A stretch of 10,730 nt of DNA, from the NCBI GenBank assembly GCA_964435025.1, contig CAYSXL010000017.1:1-10730 (forward strand). The letters are read 5' to 3'. The DNA is from PWHW01 sp964435025 (lineage in GTDB: Bacteria > Patescibacteriota > Minisyncoccia > Minisyncoccales > PWPS01). Shown piece by piece: positions 5,721 to 10,730 of the stretch. The position numbers were made by a program, and so were the translations under genes. The notes below the pieces were generated by a model. It was given only the letters and a program-made list of their open reading frames with translations. It was not told the origin of the DNA and ran no database searches. The stretch's first letter is position 1, and every line of letters begins with the position of its first letter.

Positions 5721-7474
5721 GTGAAAAAGAAGAATTAAATAAAGAAACAACGGGAGAATTAGAAGATCTCCGGCACTATATAGAGGATTTCACCTCTTTT
5801 CTTCCCCTGCCTTTTTGCGTAGTCAATACGCTGGATTATATTCTTGATAGCAACAATGCTTTTCAGGATATTACAGGCTACGAGAAGATGGAACTCATCG
5901 GAAATAACATAAATTTTCTTTTTAAAAACAAAGGGAAAATAGAAAGCTTTATAAGTAAAGTTGCCGGGAAAAAGACCGCGATAGAAGAGGAGATGGTTCT
6001 TGTGACCAAAGAAAAGAGAGAGGTTCCCGTAAAAGTATCGGCGCATGCAAGGCGGGACAAAGATGATAATTTTTTAGGGTATTTTCTCACAATCGGTGAT
6101 ATTACCGAATCAAAAAGATTCGAAGAAGAGTTGGAAAGAAAAATAAAAGAACGAACGGAAGAGCTGGAAAAAGCTAAGGCAAAATTGGAGGAATCGGAAG
6201 CGATATTGGAGATAAAGATTGCGGCAAGGACAAGAGAACTGGAAGAGCTTAACGAGAAACTTGAGGAAAAAGTAAAAAAGAGAACCAAAGAAGCGGAAAA
6301 GAAGGCGGAGGAACTTCAAAAAAAGGCGGAGGAAATGAAAAAAACGCAGACGGCTCTTCTTAATTTGGCGGAGGATACCGATAGCGCCTCTAAAAATGCG
6401 GAGAAGGAAAAAGAAAAGACGGTGGCTATTATTAATAAATTTGTTGACGGGCTCTTCTTTTTTGATACCGGAAAAAGACTTTCTCTTGCCAACCCAAAAG
6501 CAGAAGAAATGTTTGACATAAAAGCTCGGGATCTTTCCGGAAGATCCGTCAAGGAATTAAAAACATTTCCTACCCTCAAGCCGTTATTTAATCTTATCGG
6601 AGAAGACATGAAAGAAGTCTTCCGTGAAGAGCTTCACCCGGACAATGAGAGCGAAACATTTTTTGAAGTTACGACCATACCCGTTAAACATAAAGGAGAA
6701 GATATAGGAACGCTTATTAATATACACGACATTACAAGAGAAAAAAGTATAGAAAAAATAAAAAGTGAATTTGTTTCCGTTGCCGCGCATCAGCTCAGAA
6801 CTCCTCTTGCGGGAATAAAATGGACACTACAAACCATTTTGGAAGAAGAAGAGGATGCCGATGTTCCCGAAGAAATAATGGACTTTATTCGTAAAGCGTA
6901 CGAGGCAAATACACGGATGGTAAATCTGGTGAATGATCTCCTCAATGTGACCCGTATTGAAGAAGGTAGGTATGTTTACGAACCCAAAGAAGCCGATCTT
7001 ATGGAAATAGTGAATTCTCTCGTAGGCACTTATAAGGAAAAGATAGAACAGCAGGGACTCAAATTCGAATTAAAAGAGCCTGAGGAGGAGCTTCCACAAG
7101 TTAAGGTGGACAAGGAAAAGATAGGGGTGGTGATACAAAATTTCTTGGAAAATGCCATGAAATACACTAAAGAGGGGGAAATAATCCTTAAGGTGGAAAA
7201 GGTAAAAGAAGGGGCTAAGGTAGCCGTAAAGGATACCGGTGTGGGGATACCCGATGACCAACAAAAAAGGATGTTCAATAAATTCTTTCGGGCCGCAAAC
7301 GTACAACGCATGGATACGGAAGGTTCGGGGCTGGGACTTTTTATATCTAAAAATATAATAGAGGCCCATGAGGGAAAGGTAGGGTTTACCTCGAAATTCG
7401 GAGAAGGAAGTGTGTTTTATTTCACTCTTCCGGCGGCCCAAAAGGAAGTGGAAAGCTTTTTTGAGGAGTTTTAG
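5717..7474 (+). CDS. Soluble PAS-PAS sensor histidine kinase
   Basis: A 585-aa kinase of a two-component system. PAS 1 is at about 15-133, followed by a long Lys/Glu coiled coil (~134-235), PAS 2 (~236-342), HisKA (~345-412) with AAHQLRTPLAGIKW and the phospho-acceptor His358, and an HATPase domain (~460-575) with the N box FLENAMKY (Asn479), DTGVGI (506-511), a FFRAANVQRMDTEGSGLGL lid/G2 region (523-541) and a closing GEGSVFYFTLP. No transmembrane segment or signal peptide is present, so it senses in the cytoplasm. Residues 141-190 repeat an ERTEELE / ARTRELEELNEKLEEKVKKRT pattern typical of PAS-kinase linkers. The ATG overlaps the upstream stop (ATGA), arguing for co-translation. Likely partners are the two receiver proteins encoded just downstream. 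The PAS ligand or cofactor cannot be read from the sequence. Confidence 0.96.
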   Translation: MSEKEELNKETTGELEDLRHYIEDFTSFLPLPFCVVNTLDYILDSNNAFQDITGYEKMELIGNNINFLFKNKGKIESFISKVAGKKTAIEEEMVLVTKEKREVPVKVSAHARRDKDDNFLGYFLTIGDITESKRFEEELERKIKERTEELEKAKAKLEESEAILEIKIAARTRELEELNEKLEEKVKKRTKEAEKKAEELQKKAEEMKKTQTALLNLAEDTDSASKNAEKEKEKTVAIINKFVDGLFFFDTGKRLSLANPKAEEMFDIKARDLSGRSVKELKTFPTLKPLFNLIGEDMKEVFREELHPDNESETFFEVTTIPVKHKGEDIGTLINIHDITREKSIEKIKSEFVSVAAHQLRTPLAGIKWTLQTILEEEEDADVPEEIMDFIRKAYEANTRMVNLVNDLLNVTRIEEGRYVYEPKEADLMEIVNSLVGTYKEKIEQQGLKFELKEPEEELPQVKVDKEKIGVVIQNFLENAMKYTKEGEIILKVEKVKEGAKVAVKDTGVGIPDDQQKRMFNKFFRAANVQRMDTEGSGLGLFISKNIIEAHEGKVGFTSKFGEGSVFYFTLPAAQKEVESFFEEF

Positions 7475-7525
7475 GTTTTATCGGTATAGAATGTTTTCGG
7501 TTTTGGCGACTTGTTTAAAATATAG

Positions 7526-7554
7526 TTGACATTATTCCTAAATGTGAATAGAAT
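7526..7554 (+). promoter_or_regulatory. Promoter of the response-regulator/mutM/holA unit
   Basis: TTGACA at 7526-7531, a 17-base spacer and TAGAAT at 7549-7554. It lies in the only sizeable gap (118 bases) in the + strand series. Transcription would start near 7561, about 32 bases before the ATG at 7593. No terminator hairpin is seen after the kinase stop, so read-through from upstream may also contribute. Confidence 0.7.
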
Positions 7555-7592
7555 GAAAAAAGGTTGAAAAATAATCATATTATTGTAGTAAA

Positions 7593-8003
7593 ATGAAAAA
7601 AATTATTATAGTGGAAGACGAAGAAATTCTTCGCAATCTCTTACAGAGAAAACTTACTGAAGCGGGGTATAATGTTGAGGTTGCCGAAGATGGGGAGGTG
7701 GGGTTAAAAATGATAAAAGAAAACAAGCCGGACCTCATTTTGCTTGATATTATTATGCCGAAGATGGGTGGGTTTGAAATGCTTGAAGCCATGAAAAAGG
7801 AGGAAGGTCTTTCCGATATACCCGTGGTAGTTGTTTCTAACTCCGGTCAGCCCGTGGAAATTGACCGCGCGCAACAACTCGGGGCAAAAGATTGGCTTGT
7901 AAAAACGGAGTTTAATCCACAGGAAGTAATTGATAAAGTGGTTAATCAAATTGGTGAGGGAGAAAAAGCAGCGGAAGAGGCCGCGGCGGAAGAAAATCAT
8001 TAA
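7593..8003 (+). CDS. CheY-like single-domain response regulator 1
   Basis: A 136-aa receiver domain with no output domain. It has the acidic pocket VEDEE (Glu8, Asp9), the phospho-acceptor Asp52 in LLDIIMPKMGG, the switch Ser82 in VVVVSNSG and the conserved Lys104 in WLVKTEF. After the domain (about residue 121) there is a 15-residue Glu/Ala-rich tail (EKAAEEAAAEENH). The protein probably takes phosphate from the kinase encoded just upstream and acts by protein-protein contact. It has its own promoter but no clear Shine-Dalgarno. It closely resembles the next gene product and is probably a tandem duplicate. Confidence 0.94.
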   Translation: MKKIIIVEDEEILRNLLQRKLTEAGYNVEVAEDGEVGLKMIKENKPDLILLDIIMPKMGGFEMLEAMKKEEGLSDIPVVVVSNSGQPVEIDRAQQLGAKDWLVKTEFNPQEVIDKVVNQIGEGEKAAEEAAAEENH

Positions 8004-8025
8004 TGCAATAAATTAATATTTAGAC

Positions 8026-8388
8026 ATGACCAAAATATTAGTTGTCGAAGATGATAAGTTTCTTCGCGAAATGATTTCGCGAAAACTGGATAAAGAGGGT
8101 TACGAAGTAGCCCAAGCGGTTGATGGAGAGAAAGGAGAAAACAAGATTAAAGAAGAAAAGCCTGATATCATTCTTCTTGACCTTATCCTGCCCGGAATTG
8201 ACGGGTTTGAAGTTTTGGAGAGGATAAAAAAGGATCCGGAAGTAGCTGATATCCCGGTTATTATTCTTTCTAATTTGGGCCAAAAGAGCGAAGTGGAAAG
8301 AGGTCTTAATCTTGGCGCTATAGACTTTTTGATTAAAGCGCACTTTACTCCTGCCGAAATCGTGAAAAAAATCAGAGAAACTATCTAA
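8026..8388 (+). CDS. CheY-like single-domain response regulator 2
   Basis: A 120-aa receiver domain only. It has VEDDK (Asp9, Asp10), phospho-acceptor Asp52 in LLDLILPGIDG, Ser82 in IILSNLG and Lys104 in FLIKAHF, so it is predicted to be phosphorylatable. It lacks the acidic tail of the first receiver and has no DNA-binding or enzymatic output. It starts 22 bases after the first receiver's stop and is followed 23 bases later by mutM. The residue numbering of all key positions is identical in the two receivers, which points to recent or constrained duplication. Confidence 0.94.
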   Translation: MTKILVVEDDKFLREMISRKLDKEGYEVAQAVDGEKGENKIKEEKPDIILLDLILPGIDGFEVLERIKKDPEVADIPVIILSNLGQKSEVERGLNLGAIDFLIKAHFTPAEIVKKIRETI

Positions 8389-8411
8389 ATCGCATATACA
8401 AATAAAAAGGA

Positions 8412-9248
8412 ATGCCCGAACTGCCGGAGGTAGAAACAGTTATGCTTTCGCTTAAGGAAAAGGTCTTGAATAAGACCTTTGATTTTATTTGGGCGGAAAA
8501 TAAAAGGAAAAAGCGTTCTTTGGAAAAATTAAAAGGAAAAAAAATAAAGGATGTCCAAAGAAAAGGGAAGGGAATTTTTGTTTTTTTAAGTGGTGAGGAG
8601 GTACTTTTTATACATCTTAAAATGACAGGCCATTTGCTTTTGGGAAAGTGGGAGGAAAAGAACGGGTCTTGGGAAAGCGAAGGAGAAATAATGCAGGATC
8701 CCAAAAATGGATTTTTACGGGTTATATTTTTCTTTAGAGACGGAAGCCAGCTTGCGCTCTCGGATCCGCGGAAGTTTGCTACGATTTCCCTAATTTCAGA
8801 AAAGGAAAAAGAGGAGCGTATTGGAAAGCTTGGACCCGACCCCCTTTTTATCGGGGAGAATGAGTTTGTGAATCTTTTTAAGGGCAAAAAAGGAAGAATA
8901 AAACCCCTCCTTATGGAGCAGAAGTTTATTGCGGGAATAGGGAATATTTATGCCTCGGAAATTCTTTTCAAAGCAAAAATAAATCCTTACAGAAAGGTGA
9001 GCGCCATAGAAAAGAAAGAATTAACAAAGGTTTTTAAAGAGATGAGAAAAATACTGGAAAAAGCGATAAAGCTCAAAGGAGACAGCACAAGTGACTATCG
9101 GCTTTTGGACGGAAAGAAGGGCGGATATCAAAGAGAGCACCTTGTTTATGACAGAGAGAGGCTCAATTGCTTTGTTTGTAAAAATAAGATAAAAAGAGTT
9201 AACTTGGGAGGAAGAGGGACATATTACTGTCCCGAATGCCAAAAGTAG
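8412..9248 (+). CDS. mutM: Formamidopyrimidine-DNA glycosylase (MutM/Fpg)
   Basis: A 278-aa bifunctional glycosylase/AP lyase that removes oxidised purines such as 8-oxoguanine. It has the N-terminal catalytic MPELPEVETV (Pro2 nucleophile, Glu3), the conserved beta-loop lysine (RKGKG, Lys53), IHLKMTGHLLLG, DPRKFAT and the helix-two-turn-helix QKFIAGIGNIYASEILF. The C-terminal zinc finger has Cys253-x2-Cys256 and Cys273-x2-Cys276, with the conserved Arg268 in GGRGTYYCPECQ. Length is near the usual 270 aa. The ATG at 8412 is fixed by the need for Pro2; an AAAGGA directly abuts it, too close for a normal Shine-Dalgarno. The gene lies downstream of the receiver genes and upstream of holA, probably in one transcript. 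An Nei-type glycosylase is less likely given the GIGNIYA and zinc finger sequences. Confidence 0.96.
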   Translation: MPELPEVETVMLSLKEKVLNKTFDFIWAENKRKKRSLEKLKGKKIKDVQRKGKGIFVFLSGEEVLFIHLKMTGHLLLGKWEEKNGSWESEGEIMQDPKNGFLRVIFFFRDGSQLALSDPRKFATISLISEKEKEERIGKLGPDPLFIGENEFVNLFKGKKGRIKPLLMEQKFIAGIGNIYASEILFKAKINPYRKVSAIEKKELTKVFKEMRKILEKAIKLKGDSTSDYRLLDGKKGGYQREHLVYDRERLNCFVCKNKIKRVNLGGRGTYYCPECQK

Positions 9249-9268
9249 GGAATAATTTCTAATGTTTT

Positions 9269-10225
9269 ATGCTCATACTACTTTATGGAAAAGATAACTA
9301 CCGCTTACACGAAAAAATAAAAGCAGTTATTGAAGGTTATAAAAAAAAGCACAGCAGTGGACTGAATTTGGTTTTTCTTGATAAAAAAAGTTCTTTCAAA
9401 GAACTATATGATGAAGAAAGACAAGTTTCAATGTTTGGTGAAAAGCGTTTAATCATAGCACCAAGTGCCTCTTCTTCTGAAAATTTTAAAAAAGAATTTC
9501 TCGAGGGCGCGGAAAAAATAGTTTCGTCGGAAAATATTATCCTTTTATACGAAGAGGGGGAAATAAAGAAAAATGACAAGCTGCTTTCATTTTTTCGGGA
9601 AAAGGCGGAAGAGAATTCGCAAGAAGTGATGTACCAAGAATTTGAGCCGCTCAGCGAAAAGAAACTTCTTTCTTGGATAAAAAAAGAATTTTCTAAAAGC
9701 GGAACGGAAGTAGAAGACGAGGCGACTCGATTAATCGGAAAGATAGGAAGTGAAAATCTTTGGAGGATAAAGAACGAAATAAATAAACTCGCTCTTTATA
9801 AGAAGAAAATAACACGGGAGGAAGTGGATCTTTTGGTGGACACGGGGATAGAAACAAATATTTTTAAAACAATAGATGCGTTGGCGCAGCGAGATAAAGA
9901 AAAAGCGGCACTTCTACTTTATGATCATCTCCAAAAAGGAGACAATCCTCACTACATATTCTCAATGATAGGATACCAGTTCCGTAATTTGATTATGGTT
10001 AGCGATCTTTTGGAAAAAAATTTTTCCTATAAAGAAACGAAAGAGAGGGCAGGACTTCATCCGTACGTTTTCCAAAAAACGCACAACCAGACAAAACATT
10101 TTTCCTGCGAAGAGCTGAAGAGGCTCTATGAAAAGCTATTTGAGATGGACCTTAAAACAAAAACAGGACAAATTGATCCTGTTCTCGCGCTTCACTTATT
10201 TCTCTTTGAGATGTCTTCCGTATAA
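9269..10225 (+). CDS. holA: DNA polymerase III subunit delta
   Basis: A 318-aa clamp-loader subunit that opens the sliding beta clamp for loading onto primed DNA. The start MLILLYGKDNYRLHEK matches the family N-terminus. The middle contains LSEKKLLSWIKKEFSKSG and a stretch GSENLWRIKNEINKLALY (about 168-185), followed by FKTIDALAQRDKEKAALLLYDHL and the C-terminal collar-like helices (HYIFSMIGYQFRNLI and onward). Length is normal. An out-of-frame ATG at 9262 is ignored. The gene follows mutM by 20 bases, and its stop is 2 bases from the stop of the convergent rpsT, a neighbour often found with holA in bacteria. This supports the assignment. Confidence 0.94.
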   Translation: MLILLYGKDNYRLHEKIKAVIEGYKKKHSSGLNLVFLDKKSSFKELYDEERQVSMFGEKRLIIAPSASSSENFKKEFLEGAEKIVSSENIILLYEEGEIKKNDKLLSFFREKAEENSQEVMYQEFEPLSEKKLLSWIKKEFSKSGTEVEDEATRLIGKIGSENLWRIKNEINKLALYKKKITREEVDLLVDTGIETNIFKTIDALAQRDKEKAALLLYDHLQKGDNPHYIFSMIGYQFRNLIMVSDLLEKNFSYKETKERAGLHPYVFQKTHNQTKHFSCEELKRLYEKLFEMDLKTKTGQIDPVLALHLFLFEMSSV

Positions 10226-10227
10226 AT

Positions 10228-10482
10228 CTAAGCCAGTAATCTGGTGAGTTGTGATTTTTTTCTGGAAGCGGTATTTTTCTTTATCACACCTCTTTTTGCC
10301 GCTTTGTCTATAGCCTTATAAGCCTTGGGAAGAATTTTTTTTGCTTCACTTTTCTTATTGGCAAGGGCAAGTTCTTTTACTTCTTTCACCACTTCTTTCA
10401 TTTTTCTTTTATACACCAAATTAACAGAGTGGTTCTTTTTGCTTTGTTTGAGTCTCTTTTTTGCTGACTTTATAATAGGCAT
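10228..10482 (-). CDS. rpsT: 30S ribosomal protein S20
   Basis: An 84-aa very basic protein (MPIIKSAKKRLKQSKKN at the N-terminus, ASRKKSQLTRLLA at the C-terminus) with the alternating Lys/Arg/Ala helices of S20, a primary 16S rRNA-binding protein of the small subunit. Length is typical. The start at 10480-10482 has no Shine-Dalgarno. The promoter at 10507-10535 gives a leader of about 18 bases. Its stop is separated by 2 bases from the holA stop on the other strand, so the two transcripts must overlap if either runs on. Confidence 0.96.
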   Translation of the reverse strand: MPIIKSAKKRLKQSKKNHSVNLVYKRKMKEVVKEVKELALANKKSEAKKILPKAYKAIDKAAKRGVIKKNTASRKKSQLTRLLA

Positions 10483-10506
10483 AAGTTTTGTCTTTTAACG
10501 GCTTCT

Positions 10507-10535
10507 TGTATATCATTTTTTCTTTTTTTAGTCAA
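10507..10535 (-). promoter_or_regulatory. Promoter of rpsT with extended -10
   Basis: On the minus strand, TTGACT (complement of 10530-10535), a 17-base A-rich spacer and TATACA (complement of 10507-10512), with TGA before it (an extended -10). The -35 box directly touches the inverted repeat at 10536-10601. Confidence 0.75.
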
Positions 10536-10601
10536 CCGAGTAGTAGAAGTTCGGCAACCCGCCAAAGGAGGGAAAATTTCAGCCGAACTTTCACTACTCG
10601 G
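10536..10601. repeat. 66-bp imperfect inverted repeat beside the rpsT promoter
   Basis: The left arm is CCGAGTAGT, then AG, then AAGTTCGGC (10536-10555). The right arm is GCCGAACTT, then TC, then ACTACTCGG (10582-10601). The two 9-bp stems pair perfectly and are separated by one 2x2 internal mismatch. The 26-base loop (10556-10581) holds a possible inner CCC/GGG pairing and the sequence AAAGGAGG (10564-10571), a perfect Shine-Dalgarno-like string with no start codon at a usable distance. It is not an intrinsic terminator, as no T tract follows closely on either strand. It may be a protein-binding operator, a structured RNA or a small mobile palindrome. Confidence 0.85.
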
Positions 10602-10617
10602 GAAACTTTGATACAAT
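10589..10617 (+). promoter_or_regulatory. Possible outward-facing promoter with extended -10
   Basis: TGA-TACAAT (10609-10617) is a fair extended -10 on the + strand. The -35 region, TTTCAC (10589-10594, 17-base spacer), is weak and lies inside the right arm of the inverted repeat. If active it would transcribe rightward into the heptamer array and beyond the window, diverging from rpsT. Confidence 0.3.
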
Positions 10618-10655
10618 AGAGGAATAAAAAAAACAAATCTCAAACTTTAATTAAC

Positions 10656-10698
10656 CAATAACCAAATAATTGTTTGAAATTTGTCAAATTGGTTATTG
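10656..10698. repeat. AT-rich inverted repeat before the right heptamer array
   Basis: CAATAACCAA (10656-10665) is the exact reverse complement of TTGGTTATTG (10689-10698), with a 23-base loop containing TTGAAATTTG. A related flank, TTGAAATTTG followed closely by AATTGG, also precedes the left heptamer array (20-38), though that copy lacks the full inverted repeat. Confidence 0.6.
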
Positions 10699-10710
10699 AA
10701 TATTGTTTGC

Positions 10711-10730
10711 CTCTTGTTTCTTGTATCTTG
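10711..10730. repeat. Start of a second CTTGTNT heptamer array, cut by the window end
   Basis: CTTGTTT, CTTGTAT and CTTG run to the last base. They use the same units and the same orientation as the array at 41-202. The window ends inside it, so its length is unknown. Confidence 0.7.

Noticed and set aside
10232..10258. CCAG/CTGG hairpin followed by a T run as a holA terminator
   Set aside because: A 4-bp stem, and the T run lies about 10 bases away inside rpsT. Too weak.
1..10730. CRISPR array or transposon
   Set aside because: The repeats at the ends are continuous heptamers without unique spacers, and no Cas, transposase or integrase gene is present.

Overview
The window is an AT-rich, gene-dense stretch of bacterial chromosome with Lys/Glu-rich proteins. 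Almost no gene has a Shine-Dalgarno sequence at a normal distance. Genes are packed with gaps of a few bases or with overlaps, and pyrimidine heptamer arrays (CTTGTNT) lie at both ends. This style suggests a Candidate Phyla Radiation / Patescibacteria genome, perhaps Parcubacteria. That placement is an inference from style; no marker gene here proves it.

Layout. Bases 1-205 hold the left heptamer array. A near-consensus extended -10 promoter (206-234) follows, then a leader with a possible small ORF, then rny (RNase Y, + strand), which ends at a bidirectional terminator (2007-2035). Two minus-strand tRNA genes come next: tRNA-Gly(TCC) and tRNA-Pro(TGG). Each has its own promoter and is followed by its own terminator.

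From 2386 a tight + strand series runs to 7474: a stand-alone 5'-3' exonuclease (the N-terminal module of DNA polymerase I), three tandem 200-residue paralogues, a PAS/coiled-coil protein, and a soluble PAS-PAS histidine kinase. After a new promoter (7526-7554) come two CheY-like receiver proteins, mutM/fpg and holA. rpsT lies on the minus strand and converges on holA with 2 bases between the stop codons. The right intergenic region holds the rpsT promoter, a striking 66-bp imperfect inverted repeat touching its -35 box, a second inverted repeat and the start of another heptamer array.

The most interesting part is 3299-8388, a soluble signalling cassette. The three paralogues share a C-terminal Cys-x22-Glu-x2-Cys-x7/8-His pattern. 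Its spacing matches the zinc site of V4R-type sensor domains (MopR/DmpR/XylR N-termini), with the last Cys replaced by His. My reading is that three V4R-like ligand sensors feed a PAS adaptor and a PAS kinase, which phosphorylates two single-domain response regulators. The cassette sits between the polA-type exonuclease and mutM, genes that are neighbours (as polA-mutM) in some other bacteria, so it looks inserted into a DNA repair/replication locus.
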